In this document: positions 9,206 through 15,896 of the stretch, piece by piece | How the letters are laid out: the number at the start of each line of letters is the position of its first letter | How positions within the stretch are numbered: the first letter of the stretch is position 1 | Assembly: GCF_013407925.2 (NCBI RefSeq) | Contig: NZ_CP060201.1 | Span: forward strand, 434,001-498,000 | From: Pseudomonas protegens | GTDB taxonomy: Bacteria > Pseudomonadota > Gammaproteobacteria > Pseudomonadales > Pseudomonadaceae | Length of the DNA stretch: 64,000 nt | Direction of reading: 5' to 3' | Position numbers and translations under genes: made by a program | Notes under the pieces: model-generated | What the model saw: the letters and a program-made list of their open reading frames with translations, nothing else | Databases searched by the model: none | What the model was told of the DNA's origin: nothing

Positions 9206-10361
9206 TCACACCCCTTCGCGCAAACGCCTGATGCTGCTGGGCATCGGCAGCCTGAGCCTGGCCGCGCTGCTGGTGGCCAACGGCCTGGCCGCGCGCACCC
9301 TGCATGAACGGGCCGTGGCCGCCTGGACCGAAACCGCCGCCGTGCCGCAAGTGCTGGTGCTCCAGCCGCAACCCAATGTGCTGGGCGACACCCTGCGCCT
9401 GCCGGCGCACCTGGAAGCCTGGAGCAAGGCGCCGATCCACGCCCGGGTCAGCGGCTACCTCAAGGACTGGACCCAGGACATCGGCGCCAAGGTCAGCGCC
9501 GGGCAAGTGCTGGCCCATATCGACAGCCCCGACCTGGACCAGCAAGTGGCCCAGGCCCGGGCGCGGATGATCCAGCAGCAAGCCAATGCCCGGCTGGCCC
9601 AGACCACCGCCGCGCGCTGGCAGAACCTCTTGGCCAGCCACTCGGTATCGCGCCAGGAAGCCGATGAAAAGACCTCCAACGCAGCTGCCGCCAAAGCCAA
9701 CGCCGAGGCGGCCGCCGCCGACTACGCACGGCTCTCGGCGCTGGAGGACTACAAGACCATTCGCGCGCCGTTTGCCGGCACCCTCACCGCCCGCCACACC
9801 GATATCGGCCAGCTGATCAAGGCCGACAACGACAGCGACCCCGAGCTGTTCGACCTGGCGGACACCCACAAACTGCGGCTCTACGTGCCGATTCCGCAGA
9901 ACTACGCCAGCGTGATCCGCCCTGGACTGGTGGCGCAGTTGAGCGTGCCGGAACATCCCGGCCAGCACTTCAGCGCGCAACTGCTGGGCGACTCCACCGC
10001 CATCGACCCACGCTCCGGCACCCTGCTGGCACAGTTCGTCGCCGCCAACCCGGACGGCGCGCTGATGCCCGGCGACTATGCCGAAGCCACACTGGCCATC
10101 CCTGCCGACACCCACGGCGTGAGCATCCCCGCCAGCGCCCTGATCTTCCGCGCCCAGGGCACCCAGGTGGCGGTGATCGACGGTTCCCGCCACGTGCACC
10201 TGCGCAGCATCCATATAGGCCTGGACCTGGGCGAGCGGTTGGTGATCGACCAGGGCCTGCAAGCGACCGATCAGGTCATCGACAACCCGCCGGACGCCCT
10301 GCGCGAAGGCGACTTGGTGCAACTGGCGGACGCGGGAGGCGAACATGCGCCCAAGGCTTAA
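9195..10361 (+). CDS. RND efflux periplasmic adaptor (membrane fusion protein)
   Basis: 388-residue HlyD/AcrA-type adaptor. One N-terminal membrane anchor (residues about 12-32, LMLLGIGSLSLAALLVANG), then a split lipoyl/barrel-sandwich domain (IHARVSGYLKDW and IRAPFAGTLTARHTDIGQL) around a coiled-coil hairpin rich in Ala/Gln, then a beta-barrel. It joins the inner-membrane pump to the outer-membrane channel. GGAG lies upstream of the ATG inside the pump gene. The ends overlap both neighbours, supporting a single operon. Confidence 0.9.
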   Translation: MSPDHTPSRKRLMLLGIGSLSLAALLVANGLAARTLHERAVAAWTETAAVPQVLVLQPQPNVLGDTLRLPAHLEAWSKAPIHARVSGYLKDWTQDIGAKVSAGQVLAHIDSPDLDQQVAQARARMIQQQANARLAQTTAARWQNLLASHSVSRQEADEKTSNAAAAKANAEAAAADYARLSALEDYKTIRAPFAGTLTARHTDIGQLIKADNDSDPELFDLADTHKLRLYVPIPQNYASVIRPGLVAQLSVPEHPGQHFSAQLLGDSTAIDPRSGTLLAQFVAANPDGALMPGDYAEATLAIPADTHGVSIPASALIFRAQGTQVAVIDGSRHVHLRSIHIGLDLGERLVIDQGLQATDQVIDNPPDALREGDLVQLADAGGEHAPKA

Positions 10362-11766
10362 GCCCCTCGCCGCCCTGCTGTTGCTGGCCCTGCACGGCTG
10401 CTCCCTGGCGCCCCACTACCAGGTGCCGGCCATCGACCTGCCGGCGCAGTATCGCGAACAGAACGCCGACGGCCCCTGGCACCCGGCCGCCGCGCCCCAG
10501 GTCATTGCCGAACAGTGGTGGCTGCTGTACCAGGACCCGCGTCTCAACGACCTGCAACAGCGCCTGCTCCAGGCCAACCCGGACCTCGCGGCGGCCCTGG
10601 CCCACTACGACGCTGCACAGGCCTACGCCAGCCAACTGCATGCCGGGCTGTTCCCGCAGATCAGCGCCAGCGCCCAACCGCTGCGCCAACGCCAGTCGGA
10701 CAGCCGCCCCCTGCGCGGCAGCACGCAACCGTCGATCTACAACAGCAACACCGCCGGTTTTTCCCTGGGCTTCGACCTCGACCTTTGGGGGCGGATTCGC
10801 AATCAAGCCGCGGCCGGCGATGCCCAGGCCCAAGCCTCCGGAGACGATCTGGCAGCCGCGCGCCTGAGCCTGCAAAAACAGCTGGCGAGCCTGTATGTGC
10901 AACTCAATGGCCTGGACGCCCAGAGCCGCATCCTCAGCCACTCCCTGGAGGATTACGCCCAGGCCCTGCAACTGACCCGCGACCGTTATCAAGGGCAAAT
11001 CGCCTCGGAACTGGACCTGACCCGGGCCCAGAGCCAACTGGCCAGCGCCGAAGCGGAACTGGACGAAGTGCGCGCCCAGCGCAACCTCACCGAACACGCC
11101 ATCGGCGAACTGGTGGGCGAGCCGGCCAGCCAATTCCACCTGGCGCCCTCTGCGCAACTCTTGAGCCTGCCGAGCATTCCCCAGCAACTGCCCAGCACCC
11201 TGCTGCAACGAAGGCCGGACATTGCCGCCGCTGAACGCCGCGTGTATGCCGCCAATGCCGGCATCGGCATCGCCCGCGCCGCCTGGTATCCGGATTTCAG
11301 CCTGACCGGCATGCTCGGTGGCCAGACCCAGGGCGTGGGCAACCTGCTGGCCGCGGGCAATCGCTATTGGGCCTTGGGGCCTTTGGTGAACCTGCCGATT
11401 TTTGATGGCGGGCGGCTGAGCGCCAATGAGCGCCAGGCCCATGCCGAGTTCGAAGAAGCCGCCGCCCATTACCGTGGACAGGTGCTGCGGGCGGTGCGCG
11501 AGGTGGAGGACAACCTGGGGCAACTGCGGGATTTGCGTCAGGAGGCGCTGGATCAGCAGGCGGCGGTGAATGCGGCGCTGCATACCCAGACCTTGGCGAT
11601 GAACAGCTATCAGGCCGGGGCGGTGAGTTACCTGGATGTGGTGACGGCGCAGAACGCGGCCTTGCAGGCGCAACGGGGGTTGCAGGCGGTGCAGACAAGG
11701 GAGTTGCAGGCGAGTGTGGGGTTGCTGGTGGCGTTGGGTGGAGGAGAGTCAGCGGCAAGTTTGTAG
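10345..11766 (+). CDS. RND efflux outer-membrane factor, OprM/NodT lipoprotein family
   Basis: 473-residue outer-membrane channel of the NodT/OprM family. Signal peptide with lipobox ALHGC (Cys at about residue 19) followed by SLAPHYQVPAIDLP, typical of the family. Two repeated coiled-coil/beta segments; RRPDIAAAERRVYAANAGIG and YLDVVTAQNAALQAQ are the characteristic motifs. Overlaps the adaptor gene by 17 bp. The last codons and stop lie in a short AGCGGCAAG repeat, so the C-terminus may have been altered by repeat insertion. Confidence 0.9.
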   Translation: MRPRLKPLAALLLLALHGCSLAPHYQVPAIDLPAQYREQNADGPWHPAAAPQVIAEQWWLLYQDPRLNDLQQRLLQANPDLAAALAHYDAAQAYASQLHAGLFPQISASAQPLRQRQSDSRPLRGSTQPSIYNSNTAGFSLGFDLDLWGRIRNQAAAGDAQAQASGDDLAAARLSLQKQLASLYVQLNGLDAQSRILSHSLEDYAQALQLTRDRYQGQIASELDLTRAQSQLASAEAELDEVRAQRNLTEHAIGELVGEPASQFHLAPSAQLLSLPSIPQQLPSTLLQRRPDIAAAERRVYAANAGIGIARAAWYPDFSLTGMLGGQTQGVGNLLAAGNRYWALGPLVNLPIFDGGRLSANERQAHAEFEEAAAHYRGQVLRAVREVEDNLGQLRDLRQEALDQQAAVNAALHTQTLAMNSYQAGAVSYLDVVTAQNAALQAQRGLQAVQTRELQASVGLLVALGGGESAASL

Positions 11767-11803
11767 CGGCAAGCGGCAAGCTGAAAGCTTGAGGTTTGCC
11801 GCC
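11755..11803. repeat. Short AGCGGCAAG-type repeat at the end of the efflux operon
   Basis: Contains three AGCGGCAAG copies and an AGCTGAAAGCTT segment. Similar sequence recurs at the end of pydA (27777-27860) and, in part, at the end of msrA (14360-14395). It supplies the final codons and TAG stop of the outer-membrane factor. Confidence 0.6.
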
Positions 11804-11895
11804 TCGCCCTATGCGTCGCCAACCGTTGCTGATAGTGTTGAGCGCCAAAAAAGTAGTTATCATACCCACCGCCACGACAGGGAGTTGAAAGCGAT

Positions 11896-12075
11896 GTGAA
11901 CAGCCGGCAACTCATCGCCCAGATCGAAGCAGATGGTTGGTATCTGGTCAGGGTCAAGGGCAGTCACCACCACTTCAAACACCCAACCAAGCCAGGCCTG
12001 GTTACCATTCCCCATCCCAAAAAAGATCTACTGGCCAAAACGGTAAGCAGCATATTGAAACAAGCCCGGCTCTAA
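11896..12075 (+). CDS. hicA: HicA-type mRNA interferase toxin
   Basis: 59-residue HicA toxin read from a GTG start: (M)NSRQLIAQIEADGWYLVRV, then KGSHHHFKHP with the catalytic His, and VTIPHPKKDLLAKTVSSILK at the C-terminus. These are the hallmark elements of the HicA double-stranded-RNA-binding-like fold. An overlapping ATG two bases earlier is followed at once by a stop, so it is not the start. GGAG lies 11 bases upstream. HicB follows 43 bp downstream. Acts in the cytoplasm by cutting mRNA when freed from HicB. Confidence 0.85.
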   Translation: MNSRQLIAQIEADGWYLVRVKGSHHHFKHPTKPGLVTIPHPKKDLLAKTVSSILKQARL

Positions 12076-12118
12076 CCACCCAGGCTCGACGCTCCCAGGT
12101 CCGAAGGAGGATCAGTCC

Positions 12119-12526
12119 ATGCTCTATCCCATTGCCATTCTCCCCGGTGACGACCAACACGCCTGGGGTGTGGAAGTACCCGATATTCCTGGCTGCTTCT
12201 CCGCCGGTGACGACCTCGACGACGCCATGGCCATGGCCCGCGAAGCCATTGAAGGCCACCTGGAATTACTGGCCGAAGAAGGAGCAGCCATTCCCACCGC
12301 GCGCACAGTGACCCTCCACGCCGCCAATCCCCAGTATCAAGGCTGCACTTGGGCCGTGATTGATATCGACATCACTCGCTACATGGGCAAGGCGGAAAAA
12401 CTCAACATCACGCTGCCGGGCTATTTGCTGAATCGAATTGATGAATATGTGAAACATCATCCGGAACAGAAAAGCCGATCGGGCTTTTTGGCTCAGGCTG
12501 CGTTGAGGGTCTTGCAGGGCGTTTGA
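12119..12526 (+). CDS. hicB: HicB-type antitoxin
   Basis: 135-residue HicB antitoxin. The N-terminal HicB domain contains WGVEVPDIPGCFSAGDDLDD and AMAMAREAIEGHLELL; the C-terminal part (LNITLPGYLLNRIDEYVKHH, then SRSGFLAQAALRVL) is a ribbon-helix-helix-like DNA-binding segment, so it probably neutralises HicA and represses the pair. A strong GAAGGAGGATC site precedes the ATG. With the upstream toxin it forms a standard toxin-first hicAB module. Confidence 0.88.
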   Translation: MLYPIAILPGDDQHAWGVEVPDIPGCFSAGDDLDDAMAMAREAIEGHLELLAEEGAAIPTARTVTLHAANPQYQGCTWAVIDIDITRYMGKAEKLNITLPGYLLNRIDEYVKHHPEQKSRSGFLAQAALRVLQGV

Positions 12527-12565
12527 GGGTTTTGATTGAAAGGGTGAGGGTTCAGGTTTTGGCTT

Positions 12566-12625
12566 TGCTCTCCCTTCAGGAGGCCGGAGCGAGGTGCCGG
12601 ATGCAGGGGCAGGAGCCCTTTGGTG
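12566..12625 (-). repeat. Fragment of the 12.7-13.5 kb intergenic element (reverse)
   Basis: Read on the minus strand it gives GCTCCTGCCCCTGCATCCGG and then CACCTCGC, close to the GCTCCTGCCCCTCCACTCGG block of the full copy at 12661. It seems to be a third, truncated, inverted piece of the same element. No convincing gene lies between hicB (ending 12526) and 13923. Confidence 0.5.
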
Positions 12626-12660
12626 ATGTTGGGCTGGACCGGCATTCCGGCTTTGCCAAA

Positions 12661-12971
12661 GTGGTTCGCCCTTACCGCGAGTTCTGGGTACATATCCGTT
12701 GCTGCGGTCACGGCTGCTTATGGTTTCGCTCTTACAGCGACTCACTTTTGAAGAGCGCAAAAGTGAGCAAAACGCTCCTGCCCCTCCACTCGGTGCCTCG
12801 CCTAGGCTCGGCATGCCCGAACTCCGGCATTGATCCGTGGGCCGCCGCAATGGGCCATCCATGGCCCAGTGCGGCTAACCCGGCGTCCTGCCGGGTTACC
12901 CACGGCTCAATACCTGCGTTCGGCCATCGTGTCTAAAGGGGCAGGAAGATCAAAAGCCAGAGCAAGATCAA
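12661..12971 (+). repeat. Intergenic repeat element, forward copy
   Basis: About 310 bp. In order: GGGTACATATCCGTTGCTGC, TTTCGCTCTTACAGCG, CTCACTTTTG with its inverted CAAAAGTGAG, GCCATCCATGGCCCAG, CCCGGCGTCCTGCCGGG, TGCGTTCGGCC and GATCAAAAGCCAGAGCAAGA. The same blocks occur in the same order on the opposite strand at 13173-13481. No gene-like frame is supported. I recall related sequences in other Pseudomonas intergenic regions, but this was not checked. Confidence 0.75.
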
Positions 12972-13023
12972 CATCTGACGGCGGCCTGCCGGCCGACCTG
13001 TTTCATTGCCGTTCACGTTACAT

Positions 13024-13153
13024 GTAGCCGCTGCCGCAGGCTGCGAACGGCTCCGCAGGAGACGCTAAACCTGCCTCCCCGATATTCCTGACATATCGCG
13101 CCGCCTGGTTTTGCGAGCGCGAGCGCTCGTTCGCAGCCTGCGGCAGCGGCTAC
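13024..13153. repeat. REPIN, family D (GTAGCCGCTGCCGCAGGCTG type)
   Basis: Inverted arms beginning GTAGCCGCTGCCGCAGGCTG and ending CAGCCTGCGGCAGCGGCTAC enclose about 90 bp. It sits exactly between the two inverted copies of the larger intergenic element. Confidence 0.8.
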
Positions 13154-13172
13154 AAGGAGACGGCCTGCGCAC

Positions 13173-13481
13173 CTTGGCTTTGGCTTTTGATCTTGATCTT
13201 GATCTTGATCTTCAGGCCCCTTCCCAGCAGGCCGAGCGTAGGCGTTGCGTAGGGGGCAGCTCGGCAGGGATGCCGAGCTAGCCGCCACCCGGCCATGGAT
13301 GGCCGGTTGGCGGCGGGCCCCCGGAGCAATGCCGAAGTGAGGGAACCCCGAGCCCCAGCGAGGGGCCGTATGGAGGGGCAAGCCCTTTTGGTTCCTTTTG
13401 TGGCGTTTGACAAAAGGGACTCGCCGTAAGGGCGAAACCCTAAGTGGCAATGACCGCAGCAACGGATATGTACCCCGTCCC
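13173..13481 (-). repeat. Intergenic repeat element, reverse copy
   Basis: Inverted homologue of 12661-12971; read on the minus strand it keeps the order GGGTACATATCCGTTGCTGC, TTTCGCCCTTACGGCG, CCTTTTG, GCCATCCATGGCCGG, AGCTCGGCATCC and a GATCAA-rich end. The end nearest the centre holds four GATCTT-type units (13189-13213). The two copies point toward each other. No coding frame is supported. Confidence 0.75.
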
Positions 13482-13607
13482 CCGCCATAAAGGCGAAACC
13501 TCCAGCGGCCGTTACCGCAGCAACGAATATGCACCCAGTCAACCTCGCCACAAAGACAAAACCGCCAGCCGCCACACCCGCAGCAACGGATATACCCCCC
13601 ACCAAAA
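13422..13607. repeat. Tandem array of three ~60-bp units
   Basis: Units begin at about 13422, 13482 and 13546, each with CGCC.TAA.GGCGAAACC, then a variable stretch, then CCGCAGCAACGGATATG (CGAATATG in unit 2, CGGATATAC in unit 3). Divergence rises with distance from the element. The first unit is part of the reverse repeat copy, so the array looks like a local multiplication of its outer end. Confidence 0.7.
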
Positions 13608-13680
13608 CCAGCCACCAACACCACGAAACAAGCGCTCAAACATCTCCCCAATCACCCTGTTGCAGCGCTATGACGTCGCT

Positions 13681-13922
13681 CCTATAGTCCCCCCTCGCAA
13701 CCCAATCCGCGAGCGACCTTGGCCGGTCGAATATAGGAACGCATCCACTTTCAAACATCCTCGCAGTCGCTTTTGTCCCTGCGATCAAAGGTTATGACGG
13801 TGGTGCGCGGGACACCTCAAGGTGTGCTGTTGCCCTATCCCAGGCCAGCCTGCTCGCGCATCACTGCCCCAATCCTGACGGTCGGCAAAAAGGCGATTGC
13901 TCTATAAGCAGGAGCCGCACCT
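13681..13922 (+). promoter_or_regulatory. Candidate structured mRNA leader ahead of the DUF3077-like gene
   Basis: The 242 bases before the small gene contain nested perfect inverted repeats. CCTATA (13681) pairs with TATAGG (13732) and encloses two adjacent hairpins: CTCGC/GCGAG (13694-13713) and CGACC/GGTCG (13714-13729). On paper this is a three-way junction. Further on are TCGCAG/CTGCGA (13761-13784) and ACACC-TCAA-GGTGT (13812-13825). AGGAG at 13909 is the ribosome site for the gene. That this is a transcribed cis-regulatory RNA is inference; a promoter was not identified. Confidence 0.5.
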
Positions 13923-14195
13923 ATGACTGACCATCACCCCCCCCGCTTCACCCCCATCGACACCCACGACACCGAACACCCGGTGTTCTACCTCGATACC
14001 CAAGCCCCCTTGAGCGACCTGGCCAGCAGCGCCGCCCACCGTTTCACCGTGGTCCGCGACCTGATGGACAGCCTCTCCACCCTGGGGCTGAAAGACATCA
14101 GCGATTGCGACCTGACCCACATCACCCGTGGTGTGCATCTGCTCACACGAGAAGGCTGCGCGGTGCTGGAAGTGATTCAGTGGCGGGTCGCGTAG
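13923..14195 (+). CDS. DUF3077/DUF6124-type small protein
   Basis: 90-residue acidic protein. The C-terminal half, with LASSAAHRFTVVRDLMDSL and LTREGCAVLEVIQWR, resembles the small DUF3077/DUF6124 proteins that are multicopy in Pseudomonas; no function is established. AGGAG lies 9 bases before the ATG. The gene is monocistronic, preceded by a long potentially structured leader and followed by a REPIN. No signal peptide or membrane helix. The family call is by resemblance only. Confidence 0.7.
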   Translation: MTDHHPPRFTPIDTHDTEHPVFYLDTQAPLSDLASSAAHRFTVVRDLMDSLSTLGLKDISDCDLTHITRGVHLLTREGCAVLEVIQWRVA

Positions 14196-14214
14196 GAATC
14201 CTGTTCGCGAACCT

Positions 14215-14327
14215 GTGGCGAGGGAGCTTGCTCCCGCTTGGGCCTCAACCCCATGCCACCTGATGCACCGCGTGCATCAGGGTTTGGGGCCGCTGCGCAG
14301 CCCAGCGGGAGCAAGCTCCCTCGCCAC
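14215..14327. repeat. REPIN, family C (GTGGCGAGGGAGCTTGCTCC type)
   Basis: Perfect inverted arms, GTGGCGAGGGAGCTTGCTCC at the left and GGAGCAAGCTCCCTCGCCAC at the right, about 113 bp overall. The centre contains a further palindrome (CTGATGCACCGCGTGCATCAG). It lies between the small DUF3077-like gene and msrA. Confidence 0.88.
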
Positions 14328-14359
14328 AAAGCACAACTTGCATACAGATAACTGAGACT

Positions 14360-14395
14360 CAAGCTCCAAGCTCCAAGCTCCAAGCTTGCAGCTTT
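14360..14395. repeat. Short AAGCTCCA tandem repeat at the msrA 3' end
   Basis: Three to four consecutive copies of an 8-bp AAGCTCCA unit followed by AAGCTTGCAGCTTTCAG. The last part covers the msrA stop codon. Related to the repeats at the ends of the efflux operon and pydA. Confidence 0.6.
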
Positions 14396-14844
14396 CAGAT
14401 ATGGCAACTGCTCAGGCCATTCCTCTCCAGGTAACGCTGGTGCGCTTCATCCGCCAGGTCGAAGCGGCCCAGGGGCACGATCACCGTGGCTACGGGTTTG
14501 TTGAGGCGGCCGGAGTCTTGCAGGGCGGTCTTGGCCGCCCTCGCCTGTTCGGCCTGTTCGGCGTTGGTGTGAAAGATCGCCGAGCGATATTTCACCCCGC
14601 CATGCTCGCCCTGGCGATCCACCGAGGTGGGATCATGCAGGCCCCAGAAGTGTTCGATCAGGGTCGAATACGCCAGCACCTGCGGGTCGAAATCCACCTG
14701 CACCACTTCAATTTGCACCGCCTCGTCCCCGGCTTCCACGGCGTAGCCGACGCGGCTGTCGATAACGCCCGGCAGCGCCCGGAACGCGGCTTCCGCGCCC
14801 CAGAAGCAGCCGGCGCCGAAAGTCGCCTGTTCAACCTCACTCAT
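14395..14844 (-). CDS. msrA: Peptide methionine-S-sulfoxide reductase
   Basis: 149-residue MsrA. The catalytic motif FGAGCFWGAEAAF has the nucleophilic Cys at residue 13, and GGVKYRSAIF and DPTSVDRQG are conserved active-site segments. A C-terminal Cys in GLSSCHI can act as resolving residue. Reduces methionine-S-oxide in proteins, using thioredoxin. It is shorter than the usual ~210-residue Pseudomonas MsrA, so it is probably a second, short-form enzyme. Its ATG overlaps the stop of the preceding ABC binding-protein gene, tying it to that operon. Confidence 0.9.
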   Translation of the reverse strand: MSEVEQATFGAGCFWGAEAAFRALPGVIDSRVGYAVEAGDEAVQIEVVQVDFDPQVLAYSTLIEHFWGLHDPTSVDRQGEHGGVKYRSAIFHTNAEQAEQARAAKTALQDSGRLNKPVATVIVPLGRFDLADEAHQRYLERNGLSSCHI

Positions 14845-15896
14845 TGAATCGCTCCCACCTTTTCACCGCTGGCACCCAGCCAGCCATCAACGATCTGCGG
14901 ATGGGCCGCCACCCATTCCTTGGCCGCCTGCGCCGCCGGTTGCTGTTCCTTTTCGATCTTGAGAATCAGGTCGTTCAGGGCCTGAGGCTCGATGCTGAAG
15001 TTCTCCAGGAACGCGGCAATTCGCGGCGCGCGTTTTTGCAGGGCGCTGGACGCCAAAACATAGACTCGGGCATCCGGGTAGGCGCAGGTGATCTTGCTCT
15101 TGCTCAGCCAGTCGGCATCCACCGTGGGGCTGATGAATTTCCAGCAGCCGTCGGCCTTGTACAGCGGGTCGCCCTTCTTGTTGTCCTGGGCGTAGCCGTC
15201 GAACGCCGGTTCATCCAGGCGGCGCAGGTCGAAGGCGGAGAAGATCCAGTCCGGGGTGTAGGCGTAGAACACCACGCCGCGCTGGGCCTTGTAGGCGGCG
15301 GCGAGCTTGGCGTAGGTCACCGAAGCTTCGGTGGACACCGATTCGAATTTGTCGGCAAAGCCGAAATCCTTGGCCTTGATCTGGCCGATGTAGGTCGACT
15401 CCCAGCCCGCCGGGCCCACCAGCAATTGCGCCTTGCCGCCGCCCAGGGGTTCGAAGAGTTTGGCCACTTCAGGCTTTTGCAGGTCGTAGACCGACTTCAC
15501 GCCATATTTGTCTTGCAGGTAGCCGGGGATGTAGAAGCCCTGAACCCCCAGGTACGGCTGCTTATTGGGCACCAGGGAACGGGTGCCGCCGGTGACGTAT
15601 TTGGCCCAGGCGGCGGACTGGTTGGGCAGCCAGATATCGGTGAGCACGTCCACCGAGCCGTCGCCCTTGGCAGCGGCGGCGAACAGCACCGGCACGTCAC
15701 CGGCGAGGTAGGAAACCTCGCCGTCGAGGCGGCTCTTGATCACTTCGCCAAGGATGTTCTGGATAGCGATGGCGCCGGTCCAGTTCTGCTCGCCGATGAC
15801 GATCTTGTCCTTGGCCAGCACCGGCAGGGACAACCCCAACAACAGCGCGGCGGCGCCAAGGGTACGGGTAAACGACTTGTTCAAGGGACACCTCAT
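14841..15896 (-). CDS. ABC transporter substrate-binding protein, choline/glycine betaine type
   Basis: 351-residue periplasmic binding protein of the OpuAC/ProX type. Signal peptide ends at about residue 28 (LLGLSLPVLA). The mature protein begins KDKIVIGEQNWTGAIAIQNI, a typical OpuAC start, and contains aromatic residues (YTPDWIF, GCWKF) of the kind that form a cation cage for quaternary amines. Coupled by ATGA to the upstream ATPase-permease gene and downstream to msrA. The ligand (glycine betaine, choline, carnitine or similar) is inferred from the family. Confidence 0.87.
   Translation of the reverse strand: MRCPLNKSFTRTLGAAALLLGLSLPVLAKDKIVIGEQNWTGAIAIQNILGEVIKSRLDGEVSYLAGDVPVLFAAAAKGDGSVDVLTDIWLPNQSAAWAKYVTGGTRSLVPNKQPYLGVQGFYIPGYLQDKYGVKSVYDLQKPEVAKLFEPLGGGKAQLLVGPAGWESTYIGQIKAKDFGFADKFESVSTEASVTYAKLAAAYKAQRGVVFYAYTPDWIFSAFDLRRLDEPAFDGYAQDNKKGDPLYKADGCWKFISPTVDADWLSKSKITCAYPDARVYVLASSALQKRAPRIAAFLENFSIEPQALNDLILKIEKEQQPAAQAAKEWVAAHPQIVDGWLGASGEKVGAIQ

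Noticed and set aside
11838..11863. Sigma-70 promoter TTGAGC/TATCAT before hicA
   Set aside because: The spacer is only about 14 bp, too short for a confident call.
13422..13607. Possible CRISPR array
   Set aside because: Only three diverged ~60-bp units with no constant short repeat plus unique spacers, and no cas genes.
12493..13797. Several open frames of 65-212 codons in the 12.5-13.8 kb region
   Set aside because: They run through inverted repeat copies, REPIN arms and tandem units on both strands; the translations are repeat-derived (for example repeated VHIRCCG segments).
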